Shown here piece after piece: positions 45,406 through 53,015 of a stretch of DNA of 64,000 bases; position 1 is the first letter of the stretch; every line of letters begins with the position of its first letter. The DNA comes from an uncultured Christensenella sp. GTDB taxonomy: Bacteria; Bacillota; Clostridia; Christensenellales; Borkfalkiaceae. The DNA is taken from NCBI GenBank assembly GCA_910576655.1, contig CAJTJC010000009.1, positions 13,976-77,975 on the forward strand, written 5' to 3'. The notes beneath the pieces were generated by a model. It worked only from the letters and a program-made list of their open reading frames with translations, was not told the DNA's origin and made no database searches. The translations under genes and the position numbers were made by a program.

Positions 45406-46062
45406 CTATTTAACCGATTTTATTACGTCCTCAAGCCCGCCCCTCAGTGTGTTAAGGCATACGCGTAAGTTTTCCTTGTATTGCTCGGTCGTGCTGCCGC
45501 TGCCCGCAACGTCCGATATGATTTTGAACGCGTAGCATTTTATTTTTGCGTGCATGCACACCTGCGCAATCGCGGCGCATTCCATATCGCGCACGTCCGC
45601 TTGCAGAACCTCAGTCAGCAGCTTAAAGTCGTCCTTGCTATCGTTAAATCTGTCGCCGGTAGCAACTTTTTTTAAAAGATAGCCGTCGGCGCACGACAGG
45701 GGGAGGTAGTTGGTTTCACATTCGTCGAGCGTGCCTACGGCAGTTCCGTTTATTTGCGCCAAGTCGAAGTCGTACTGAACGGCGTTGCTAATAGCGTAAA
45801 TTTTACCGACCTTAACGCCGTCGTTAAGCCCGCCCGCAACGCCGATATTTATTATCGTTTCAGCGCCCAGCTCGTCGACGGCTATCTGCGCGCCAATCGC
45901 AGCGTTAACCTTGCCAACGCCGCAAATCACCGCTGCCGCGCGTTCGCCGTAAAGCTTGCCCACCGCAATTTTTTTGCCGCATACGGTAAAGCTTCTTTCA
46001 ATCTTCATTGCCGAAATTACGGGTTCGGCTTCGCTGTTCATTGCAATTATAAAGCATTTCAT
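45406..46062 (-). CDS. mtnN: 5'-methylthioadenosine/S-adenosylhomocysteine nucleosidase-like
   Basis: 218 residues of the nucleoside phosphorylase fold. It has GVGKVNAAIGAQ, VAGGLNDGVKVG, the substrate-binding DMECAAIAQV (family DMEGAAVA) and the catalytic-Asp ISDVAG. It is likely to cleave MTA and SAH. It overlaps the PPTase gene by ATGA. Confidence 0.88.
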   Translation of the reverse strand: MKCFIIAMNSEAEPVISAMKIERSFTVCGKKIAVGKLYGERAAAVICGVGKVNAAIGAQIAVDELGAETIINIGVAGGLNDGVKVGKIYAISNAVQYDFDLAQINGTAVGTLDECETNYLPLSCADGYLLKKVATGDRFNDSKDDFKLLTEVLQADVRDMECAAIAQVCMHAKIKCYAFKIISDVAGSGSTTEQYKENLRVCLNTLRGGLEDVIKSVK

Positions 46063-46547
46063 AATAAAATAATCCTGTCTGTTTTTTGCTCCGTCTCAGT
46101 GCAAACGGCGTAAATTATACCGTCGCAGACCGCAATCAGCACGGCGCAGCTTACTTTTTCGCCGTCGCAAAGCAGCCGTCCGTCGGCGTATTCCAGCCTT
46201 TTCAAATCATGTGCGAGCGTTCCGCCGAGCATTTTTATATATGCTTCCTTTACGACCCAGTTTTTTAAAAATGCGGTCGAATCGTTTATTTCCGCCTGCT
46301 CGCGCGGACTAAACCGCTTTAAAACGGCGTCGTATCGGCGTTCGGTTATTTTTTCAGCGTCTATGCCGACGGGGGAGTCGCTTACGACAATAAGCGCGGC
46401 GCCGTCGGTGTGGGTTACCGAAAAACGGACGTCGCTTTCTTCCGTATACGGCTTGCCGTTTTGCGTGCGCTTTATTTCGGATACGTTCAGCAGGGCTTTT
46501 ATCTTGTCGTAAACGCGTTCGTTTTTGGTTTTGTACAGCTTTAACAT
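46059..46547 (-). CDS. Compact 4'-phosphopantetheinyl transferase (Sfp-like)
   Basis: The start MLKLYKTK at 46547 overlaps the fruK stop as TAATG; the longer frame is a shadow of fruK. At 162 residues it is shorter than Sfp (about 225). It keeps the Mg/CoA motifs VRFSVTHTDGAAL, VGIDAEKI (GxDxE) and NWVVKEAYIKMLG (WxxKEA). It transfers phosphopantetheine to carrier proteins; a carrier-protein partner is not in the window. Confidence 0.85.
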   Translation of the reverse strand: MLKLYKTKNERVYDKIKALLNVSEIKRTQNGKPYTEESDVRFSVTHTDGAALIVVSDSPVGIDAEKITERRYDAVLKRFSPREQAEINDSTAFLKNWVVKEAYIKMLGGTLAHDLKRLEYADGRLLCDGEKVSCAVLIAVCDGIIYAVCTETEQKTDRIILL

Positions 46548-47458
46548 TACAGCATCAGCGACTCGATATATTCTATCTGTTCCCGCGTGGCGAGGTTTTG
46601 CGTGAACGCGCACGCGCTACCTGCCGCGGTTGCGTAATTGAGCGCGGAAAAGTAGTTGCCCGATTTCAAATATTCGTGGATAAAGCCCGCAATCATACTG
46701 TCGCCCGCGCCGACAGAGTTAACGAGTTGTCCGCGCGCCGCTCTGACGAAGAGCGACTGCGACGTTTCGGTGACCATAGCCGCTCCCTCGCTGCCCATAG
46801 ATATTATGACGTTGCGCGCGCCCATTTGCTGTAATTTGTATGCGCAGGCGAATATGCCCTCGATTTTGGGAATTTCGTTAAGCGAAAAAATTTCGCAAAG
46901 CTCGTACAGGTTGGGCTTAATAAGAAAGGGGTGGAATTTCAGAGTTTCGGTCAGTAGCTTGCCGCACGCGTCTACGACGACGTTAACGCCCTGAACCGTC
47001 TTAATCCGTTTTATAAGGTTGGCGTAGGTCTGCTCGTCCAGTGACGAAGGCACGCTGCCGCTTATCACAAGCCAGTCGCCCTCTTTCAGTATGCTTTTAA
47101 GCTTTCTTATCAGCGCGTTGAAGTTTATCGCTGTAACGTGGGCGCCCGTGCCGTTTATGTCGGTTTCCGTATTGCCCTTGATTTTTACGTTAATTCGGCT
47201 TTTTCCGTCCACCTCGATAAAGCTGTTTTCAAGCCCCAAATCAATCATTTCTTGCTTAATGGCTTTGCCGGTAAAGCCCGCGACGAAGCCGAGCGCAAGT
47301 GTCTTTTCACCGAGTTCGCGCAGGGCGAGGGATACGTTTATGCCTTTCCCGCCGACAACCAGCCGTTCGGAAACGGCCCTGTTAACTACGCCGCTTTTAA
47401 AGTTATTTACTTGTACGTAATAATCCAGCGAGGGATTAAACGTCACCGTGTATATCAT
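46547..47458 (-). CDS. fruK: 1-phosphofructokinase-type sugar kinase (PfkB family)
   Basis: 303 residues with the PfkB signature 1 (VVGGKGINVSLALRELG) and signature 2 (LVNSVGAGDSMIAGFIHEYL, with catalytic Asp). NPSLDYYVQV at the N-terminus is typical of FruK/LacC. It would phosphorylate fructose-1-phosphate or tagatose-6-phosphate; no PTS gene is adjacent. The start has no Shine-Dalgarno and lies 9 bp after the likely -10 box. Confidence 0.85.
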   Translation of the reverse strand: MIYTVTFNPSLDYYVQVNNFKSGVVNRAVSERLVVGGKGINVSLALRELGEKTLALGFVAGFTGKAIKQEMIDLGLENSFIEVDGKSRINVKIKGNTETDINGTGAHVTAINFNALIRKLKSILKEGDWLVISGSVPSSLDEQTYANLIKRIKTVQGVNVVVDACGKLLTETLKFHPFLIKPNLYELCEIFSLNEIPKIEGIFACAYKLQQMGARNVIISMGSEGAAMVTETSQSLFVRAARGQLVNSVGAGDSMIAGFIHEYLKSGNYFSALNYATAAGSACAFTQNLATREQIEYIESLML

Positions 47459-47467
47459 TACAGTTTA

Positions 47468-47496
47468 ACTTTAATGTATTTAAGCAAAAATGTCAA
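47468..47496 (-). promoter_or_regulatory. Promoter of fruK operon, very short leader
   Basis: On the minus strand: TTGACA (47496-47491), 17 bp, TAAAGT (47473-47468), then 9 bp to ATG. The leader would be only 2-3 nt. Confidence 0.6.
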
Positions 47497-47516
47497 TAAA
47501 AAACAAAAATAATCGC

Positions 47517-47546
47517 TTGATTTTTTTGCTATACGTTGTATATAAT
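47517..47546 (+). promoter_or_regulatory. Promoter of tmRNA gene
   Basis: TTGATT (47517-47522), 18 bp, TATAAT (47541-47546). A 9-bp hairpin GCAAACGAA/TTCGTTTGC (47555-47580) lies between +1 and the mature 5' end and probably belongs to the precursor. Confidence 0.7.
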
Positions 47547-47583
47547 ATATAAAAGCAAACGAAATGCGTTGTTCGTTTGCTAC

Positions 47584-47970
47584 GGGCGAGTTTCAGATTC
47601 GATTGCAGGCAGAGGATAGGAAAAGCATACCAAAGGCTCGGCTTTGTAAAAACGGAAACTTAAATTTAAACGCAGAATCAAAAGATTCGAAAGTTATTGC
47701 TTTCCCCTCGATGAGAGGTGCAAGCGTAGCTTGCGCAGCGTAAATACGCTGTCCGTCGTCTGCCGAACACCGTTGGCGGCAGTACGGCGTTAATTAAACG
47801 GTCAAATTATCGGCGCGTTTTACCGCGCGTGGCGGTAATAATTTAAGCGGTATGCCTTTGCATAAGCCTGTCGGTCGGCGTATGCAAAGTAAGATAATCG
47901 ACCGACTAAGTATGTAGAAAGCTTAAACGAAGTCTGTAAGACTAGGGTGCAAGTCCCTACTCGTCCACCA
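47584..47970 (+). ncRNA. ssrA: Transfer-messenger RNA
   Basis: The acceptor stem pairs GGGCGAG (47584-47590) with CTCGTCC before an encoded ACCA end at 47970. The tRNA-like 5' part TTTCAGATTCGATTGCAGG and the T-arm AGGGTGCAAGTCCCT are characteristic. The resume codon is probably GCA at 47672. The open frame then gives a 23-residue tag starting AESKDSK and ending SVACAA before TAA at 47741-47743. The tag is longer than usual and ends ACAA instead of ALAA or AVAA. Length about 387 nt. It rescues stalled ribosomes with SmpB. Confidence 0.93.
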
Positions 47971-47980
47971 TTACAGGAGT

Positions 47981-48012
47981 ATACGCACACTTACGGGTGT
48001 GCGTATTTCTTT
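47981..48012 (+). terminator. Terminator of tmRNA gene
   Basis: ATACGCACAC/GTGTGCGTAT stem with a 6-nt loop, followed by TTCTTTT. Confidence 0.9.
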
Positions 48013-48053
48013 TACGTGGTTAATGACCGAAAAATTTATTTTTAATATGTATC

Positions 48054-48082
48054 TTGAAATTAACCGTTAATTGTAGTATAAT
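48054..48082 (+). promoter_or_regulatory. Promoter of DUF2310 gene
   Basis: TTGAAA (48054-48059), 17 bp, TATAAT (48077-48082). A conventional 25-nt leader with AAAGGTG. Confidence 0.75.
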
Positions 48083-48112
48083 CAAACGTATACAGGTAAA
48101 AAAGGTGAATTT

Positions 48113-48901
48113 ATGCTTATTCAAATGATTGAATTTAAAGATTGTAAAAACCAAATTCAAACCGACGTTGAGGATAAGATAGTACACTTTATTTGCTGCT
48201 TGCGAAATAACGGACAGGTATTGTCTGAATATTTACTTGTACGGATTGAAAACGGTTACAAATTATATGTCGAAACGCCCAAAGCCGACTCTTTGGAAAG
48301 CTGTTTTGATAGTAAATACGTTAAAAAATACAGAGAAATTTTAAGTGAAATTTTTACAATTACCGTAACGCAAATCGGAGTTAATGCAGTCAGCCGAGAA
48401 TACTGTTCGTGCGGGACAAAAACAAGTATTGAAATGCAAACATTCGCAAACGATATTGACAGCGTGTTTACGTGCTGTACTTGCGGAAAACCTATTGCGC
48501 TGTACGAGCTGCCGTATTTGGACAGGCAAGACGACCATTGGGCGATAGTGAATTGGCAAGAGACGTTCTGCGCTACGGATACGTTATGGCTTGATAGTCT
48601 TAGCGACAGATTTACGGGTAATCAATTAGTCAAAGTAAATTCCGCTTTAAACAAAAATGGAAGAGAAATTGCAAATGAAATGAGCCAAAAAACAGGACTT
48701 AAATGTTATTATAATATTTTTGACGACCTTACTAAAAAAGTTAAATTTACCAAAGTAAACAATAAAACAGTAAGGATTTGCCCTTCCTGCGACAAGGCAA
48801 TGCTGCATGTGAAATTCTGTAATAATTACGAGCGTTACGTTTGTGACAGTTGCATGCTTTCCAGTGATATACCTAAAATCGAGCCGCTGAATGCAAAATA
48901 A
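48113..48901 (+). CDS. Zn-ribbon-containing protein, DUF2310-like
   Basis: 262 residues. Two zinc-binding regions are visible: CSCG with CCTCG near residues 98-125, and a C-terminal ribbon CPSCD with CDSC. Between them DDHWAIVNWQETFCATDTLWLDS and GREIANEMSQKTGLKCYY match the DUF2310 family, described as a predicted nucleic-acid-binding Zn-ribbon protein. Experimental function is unknown. Composition is AT-richer than average. Confidence 0.75.
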   Translation: MLIQMIEFKDCKNQIQTDVEDKIVHFICCLRNNGQVLSEYLLVRIENGYKLYVETPKADSLESCFDSKYVKKYREILSEIFTITVTQIGVNAVSREYCSCGTKTSIEMQTFANDIDSVFTCCTCGKPIALYELPYLDRQDDHWAIVNWQETFCATDTLWLDSLSDRFTGNQLVKVNSALNKNGREIANEMSQKTGLKCYYNIFDDLTKKVKFTKVNNKTVRICPSCDKAMLHVKFCNNYERYVCDSCMLSSDIPKIEPLNAK

Positions 48902-48925
48902 AACCTATTGTAATTATAATTTTAT

Positions 48926-48954
48926 TTGATTTTCCCGCATCGCAATGTTAAAAT
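48926..48954 (+). promoter_or_regulatory. Leaderless-type promoter of tyrosine phosphatase gene
   Basis: TTGATT (48926-48931), 17 bp, TAAAAT (48949-48954), 6 bp, ATG at 48961. No Shine-Dalgarno. Confidence 0.8.
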
Positions 48955-48960
48955 GGTAAT

Positions 48961-49446
48961 ATGATAAACGTAGCGTTTGTATGTCTCGGCAATATCTGCC
49001 GCTCGCCAATGGCGGAGCTTGTTTTTGCGAATATGATAAAAGAAAGGGGGCTTTCTTCAAGCTTTTGCGTAAGCTCGTTCGGCACCTCGGACGAGGAGGA
49101 GGGCAACCCCATTTATCCGCCTGTCAAGCGCACGCTTATAATGCACGGCATTGCGGGCAACCACACGGCAAAGCAGCTTTCCTTAAAGGACGTGATAAAC
49201 AACGACTATATACTCGTTATGGACGGAAGAAATCTTCTTAACGTAATGCACCTTACGGGTGGAAAGTACAGCGAAAAGGTTTTCAAGCTTTGCTCGTTTA
49301 CCGACAACCCGCGCGACGTAGCCGACCCGTGGTACACGCGCGACTTCGAGCAGGCGTTTGCCGACGTTGAGGACGGCTGCAAGGCTTTTCTCGAATTCAT
49401 TTTGAGGGAAAAGGCAGAGCTGATAAACTACAACAATACTCATTGA
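48961..49446 (+). CDS. Low-molecular-weight protein-tyrosine phosphatase
   Basis: 161 residues with the P-loop VCLGNICRSPMAE (C-x5-R-S) at residues 8-15 and the general-acid loop DPWY near residue 120. Complete. It may dephosphorylate BY-kinases, protein-arginine phosphates or other targets. Monocistronic with a bidirectional terminator. Confidence 0.94.
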   Translation: MINVAFVCLGNICRSPMAELVFANMIKERGLSSSFCVSSFGTSDEEEGNPIYPPVKRTLIMHGIAGNHTAKQLSLKDVINNDYILVMDGRNLLNVMHLTGGKYSEKVFKLCSFTDNPRDVADPWYTRDFEQAFADVEDGCKAFLEFILREKAELINYNNTH

Positions 49447-49447
49447 A

Positions 49448-49473
49448 AAACGCGCCCGAAAACGGGCGCGTTT
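49448..49473. terminator. Bidirectional terminator, phosphatase and DegV genes
   Basis: AAACGCGCCCG, A4 loop, CGGGCGCGTTT. Confidence 0.85.
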
Positions 49474-49482
49474 GCAATTAAA

Positions 49483-50430
49483 TTAAGGAGTTTGTTTTTT
49501 GCGGAGGAAGAGCAGACGTTTTTTGTGCGCCGCAACCTCCTGCGGGGTGCGTCTGTCCTTTCCGAAGAAGAACACCGCTATCGTTCCGGGGCCGACGTGG
49601 GCGCCCGTGCAAAGGTCGTAGTACTCTATAAACACGTCAGACGCGCCGAGCTTTTTGAACTCCTCCGCAAGCGCTTTGGCTTCCTCCTCGCAGTCGCCGT
49701 GGGTTATGCACACGGTGGACTCTATTTCGTGCGAGGCGAATTCGGTGTACGCCCTCAGCAGCGCGTCAATCGATTTTCTTCTGCCGCGCTCTTTGGCGTA
49801 GACGGTAAGCATGGCGGGTGAAGCTCCGTCGGCTTTAAGCATAGGTTTGATATTAAGTATCGCTCCCGCAACGGCTGCGACAGTGGAAACTCTGCCGCCC
49901 TTTCTGAGATATTTCAAATCGTTTACGGTAACGTAAGCGTTCATTAAATACTTATTTTCTTCAAGCCATCTGACGCACTCGTCAAGGCTTGCGCCGTCGG
50001 CGCGCAATTTAGCCGCCTTATAGGCAAGGTAGCCCTCGCCGAGCGAGGCGTTGGCGCTGTCGAAAACGATAATTTTGCGGTCGGGATATTTCCCGCTCAG
50101 CGTTTCCGCCGCTTTTGTAGCCTGCGAGAACGTGCCGCTAAGCGCCTCCGTAATGGTGACCAAAAGCACGTCCTTGCCCTCTTCGAGCGAGGGAGTCAGC
50201 GCTTCGATAAACTGCTGCTCGCACACGAGCGAGGTCTTGATGTCCGCGCCGCTTGCAAGCTCGGTGTAAAATTCCTTTGCAACCTCGCCGAAAGGTCTGC
50301 CCTCGTGATAGCAAAGCTTTTCTTCTCCGTTTACTATATAATGGAAAGGAATAATTTTAACGCCCGATTCGGCGACCATTCCGTCCGTAAGATTTGCGGC
50401 AGAGTCCGCAAAAATATCGAAATTATTCAT
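49483..50430 (-). CDS. DegV-family fatty-acid-binding protein
   Basis: 315 residues. The N-terminal IFADSAANLTDGMV, KTSLVCEQQFIEAL, VTITEALSGTFSQA and the central DLKYLRKGGRVS are DegV landmarks, with a C-terminal HVGPGTIAVFF. DegV/FakB proteins bind fatty acids for FakA phosphorylation; fakA is not in the window. The Shine-Dalgarno AAAGGAG is good. Confidence 0.93.
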   Translation of the reverse strand: MNNFDIFADSAANLTDGMVAESGVKIIPFHYIVNGEEKLCYHEGRPFGEVAKEFYTELASGADIKTSLVCEQQFIEALTPSLEEGKDVLLVTITEALSGTFSQATKAAETLSGKYPDRKIIVFDSANASLGEGYLAYKAAKLRADGASLDECVRWLEENKYLMNAYVTVNDLKYLRKGGRVSTVAAVAGAILNIKPMLKADGASPAMLTVYAKERGRRKSIDALLRAYTEFASHEIESTVCITHGDCEEEAKALAEEFKKLGASDVFIEYYDLCTGAHVGPGTIAVFFFGKDRRTPQEVAAHKKRLLFLRKKQTP

Positions 50431-50473
50431 ACTAACTCCTTTTGGAAAAAACTTCTTGCATCGTTATAAATAT

Positions 50474-50501
50474 ATTATAACCCGATAAAACGAATATACA
50501 A
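50474..50501 (-). promoter_or_regulatory. Promoter of degV gene
   Basis: On the minus strand: TTGTAT (50501-50496), 16 bp, TATAAT (50479-50474). A leader of about 38 nt with a Shine-Dalgarno site. Confidence 0.65.
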
Positions 50502-50521
50502 CATAAAATGCGTATAAAGTT

Positions 50522-50603
50522 CTCTACAAAGCGGTAGAGTGGGTAAACTAAACTAAATTGCGACTCTACCGTAAGAAAATGGAACTCTACTGACGGTAGA
50601 GTC
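50522..50603. repeat. Cluster of CTCTAC/GTAGAG inverted repeats between degV and XRE promoters
   Basis: CTCTAC-N6-GTAGAG at 50522-50539; GACTCTACCG at 50562-50571; ACTCTAC-N5-GTAGAGT at 50584-50602, overlapping CGGTAGAGTC at 50594-50603, which also pairs with 50562-50571. The cluster lies between divergent promoters, so it looks like an operator array rather than a terminator. Confidence 0.55.
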
Positions 50604-50614
50604 GGTGTTTTTGC

Positions 50615-50643
50615 TTGTTTTTTTTAGCGAAACGTGGTAAAAT
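50615..50643 (+). promoter_or_regulatory. Leaderless-type promoter of XRE-gltX unit
   Basis: TTGTTT (50615-50620), 17 bp, TAAAAT (50638-50643), 6 bp, ATG at 50650. No Shine-Dalgarno. Confidence 0.75.
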
Positions 50644-50649
50644 CCGCTT

Positions 50650-51255
50650 ATGGAAGATTTGAAAGACGTAGTAGCGAAAAATCTTATCGAGCTGAGAACG
50701 CGTGCGGGATTTACGCAGTTGGAGCTTGCCGAGAAAATTAACTACACCGATAAAGCGGTATCGAAATGGGAAAGGGGCGAGGCGCTGCCCGATTTGCGCG
50801 TGCTCGTCAAAATAGCCGAAATATACAACATAACCGTGGACGACATAGTTTCGCCGCACACCGAGCGCAAAATAAAGCCCAAAATGAACACGGGCACGAA
50901 GCGCCTGCTTATAACCCTGCTTTCTACGGGGCTGGTGTGGTTTATTGCGACGGTTATCTTTATGATATTTTTCTTTATTCCCGCGACCGAAGAGTATGCG
51001 TATCTCGTGTTTATTTGCGCGCCCTTCGTATGCTCTATTCCCCTTATCGTGTTTTCCGCCAAGTGGGGGAACTGGATAACGGACACGCTGGCGTGTTCGC
51101 TGCTCGTGTGGTCGCTTGCGCTGATATTCTATTTGTTCGTAAAGGCTTTTTCAAGCTTCGATAAAATGTACTTCATATATATCGTCGCGGGGGTATTCGA
51201 AGCGCTCGTAATAGGGTGGTTCATACTCAGGCGCGTAATCAAACGTAAAAAATAG
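50650..51255 (+). CDS. XRE-family HTH protein with four membrane segments
   Basis: 201 residues. The HTH ELRTRAGFTQLELAEKINYTDKAVSKWERGE is followed by four hydrophobic segments (about residues 85-105, 115-132, 140-160 and 170-190). It is followed after 10 bp by gltX. A membrane-tethered regulator; the palindrome cluster upstream may be its operator. Confidence 0.85.
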   Translation: MEDLKDVVAKNLIELRTRAGFTQLELAEKINYTDKAVSKWERGEALPDLRVLVKIAEIYNITVDDIVSPHTERKIKPKMNTGTKRLLITLLSTGLVWFIATVIFMIFFFIPATEEYAYLVFICAPFVCSIPLIVFSAKWGNWITDTLACSLLVWSLALIFYLFVKAFSSFDKMYFIYIVAGVFEALVIGWFILRRVIKRKK

Positions 51256-51265
51256 AGGTGTTGAT

Positions 51266-52912
51266 ATGGATTTGAAAAAACTTGCCGAAACGCTTATACC
51301 CGACGGCGATTTGCTGCCAGTCGAGGAATACGAAAGCATCTATCCCGCAAGGGACGTTGCGCCCAAGGCGGAGGTTACGCGCCTTGCGCCCTCGCCCACG
51401 GGCTTTATACATCTGGGTAATTTGTATTCCGCGCTTGCGGACGAGCGCTGCGCCCACACGACGGACGGCGTGTTCTATTTAAGAATAGAGGACACCGACG
51501 AAAAGAGAAAGGTGGACGGCGCGGTGGAAAGCGTTATCCGCTCTTTGAAATATTTCGGTATAGACTTCGACGAGGGCGCGGAAATAGATTCGCCGCTCAA
51601 CAAGTACGGCCCCTATTATCAGCGTCGGCGCGCCAAGCTTTACCGCGCGTTCGTAAAGCAGCTGATTGAGCGCGGGCTTGCGTATCCGTGCTTCTGTACC
51701 GAGGACGAGCTGAACGCCGTCCGCGAGAAGCAGACCGCGGAAAAGCAGACCACGGGTTATTACGGCGCCTACGCCAAGTGCCGCAACCTGTCCGAGGACG
51801 AAATTTACAAAAATATAGCGGACGGCAAAAGGTTTGTAATCCGCCTTAAATCGCAGGGCAGCATAGAAAACAAAATTACCTTCCGCGACGCGATAAAGGG
51901 CGAGGTTACCGTCACCGAAAACGACCAGGACGTGGTAATTTTAAAGTCCGACGGCATACCGACCTATCACTTCGCGCACGCTATCGACGACCACTTTATG
52001 CACACTACTTTGGTAATACGCGGCGAGGAATGGCTTTCCAGTCTGCCCGTGCATATCGAGCTGCACAAGGTCCTAGGCTTTAAGCCGCCCAGATACGCGC
52101 ACACCTCGTCGCTTATGAAAATGGACGGCGAAACCAAGCGCAAGCTTTCCAAGCGCAAGGACCCCGAGCTGTCGCTGGACTATTACAGAAAAGCGGGCTA
52201 TTATCCGCAGGCGGTCGTAAAGTATCTTATGACGCTGCTCAATTCCGATTTCGAGGAATGGTCGCTGAAAAATCCCGACGCAGACTACCGCAGCTTTAAA
52301 TTCAGAATAGAGAAGATGAGCCGCAGCGGCGCGCTGTTCGATTTGGATAAGCTGAACGACGTTTCCAAAACGGAAATTTCCAAGCTGTCCGCCGAGCAGT
52401 GCTTTGAGTTTCTGAACGGCTGGGTCGAAGAGTTCGGCACGGACGCGGACAGAGAGCATTTTAAGGATAAGGCGCAAATATTAAAAATATTAGAGCTGAT
52501 TATGGGCGTCGGCGGCAAAAAGCGCAGAAAGGATATAGAGCGCGCCGAGCAGGGCGTAAGATTAATCGATTACTTCTTCGACGACACCTTTAACCCCGAA
52601 TACTCTTTCAGGTTCGATAAGGAAACCGTAAACACGGTAATTAAAAGCTTTATTAAGTCGTACGATATTTCAGACGACAACAACGCCTGGTTTGCAAAGG
52701 TCAAGGCGATTGCTCCCGAGGTCGGCTTCGCAAGCGAAACAAGCGAGTACCGCGCTAACCCCGAAAAGTACAAGGGCAGCGTTTCGGACGTGGCGGAAAT
52801 TCTGCGTATCGCCGTTACGGGTATGGCGAACTCACCCGACCTGTGCACGATTATGCGCATACTCGGCGCAGAGCGCACGGTTTCGCGCCTGAATAAAGCT
52901 ATAATAAGGTAA
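51266..52912 (+). CDS. gltX: Glutamate--tRNA ligase
   Basis: 548 residues with AGAGGTG upstream. There is an N-terminal extension of about 38 residues before TRLAPSPTGFIHLGN (HIGH-type motif). YLRIEDTDEKR, KSDGIPTYHFAHAIDDH and the KMSKS-type KRKLSKRKD follow. The C-terminal anticodon domain is present. Specificity (Glu only, or Glu and Gln) cannot be set from sequence. Confidence 0.93.
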   Translation: MDLKKLAETLIPDGDLLPVEEYESIYPARDVAPKAEVTRLAPSPTGFIHLGNLYSALADERCAHTTDGVFYLRIEDTDEKRKVDGAVESVIRSLKYFGIDFDEGAEIDSPLNKYGPYYQRRRAKLYRAFVKQLIERGLAYPCFCTEDELNAVREKQTAEKQTTGYYGAYAKCRNLSEDEIYKNIADGKRFVIRLKSQGSIENKITFRDAIKGEVTVTENDQDVVILKSDGIPTYHFAHAIDDHFMHTTLVIRGEEWLSSLPVHIELHKVLGFKPPRYAHTSSLMKMDGETKRKLSKRKDPELSLDYYRKAGYYPQAVVKYLMTLLNSDFEEWSLKNPDADYRSFKFRIEKMSRSGALFDLDKLNDVSKTEISKLSAEQCFEFLNGWVEEFGTDADREHFKDKAQILKILELIMGVGGKKRRKDIERAEQGVRLIDYFFDDTFNPEYSFRFDKETVNTVIKSFIKSYDISDDNNAWFAKVKAIAPEVGFASETSEYRANPEKYKGSVSDVAEILRIAVTGMANSPDLCTIMRILGAERTVSRLNKAIIR

Positions 52913-52966
52913 TGTGAAAAACAAGCAAAAAGTATGTAAAATCGGTCGCCGGAAGGGTTGACTCAA

Positions 52967-52995
52967 TTGACATTTTTCGACACGCAACATACAAT
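52967..52995 (+). promoter_or_regulatory. Promoter of ABC exporter
   Basis: TTGACA (52967-52972), 17 bp, TACAAT (52990-52995). The ATG at 53016 has AAGGAG upstream. Confidence 0.8.
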
Positions 52996-53015
52996 GAATT
53001 GCAAGGAGCAAGGAT

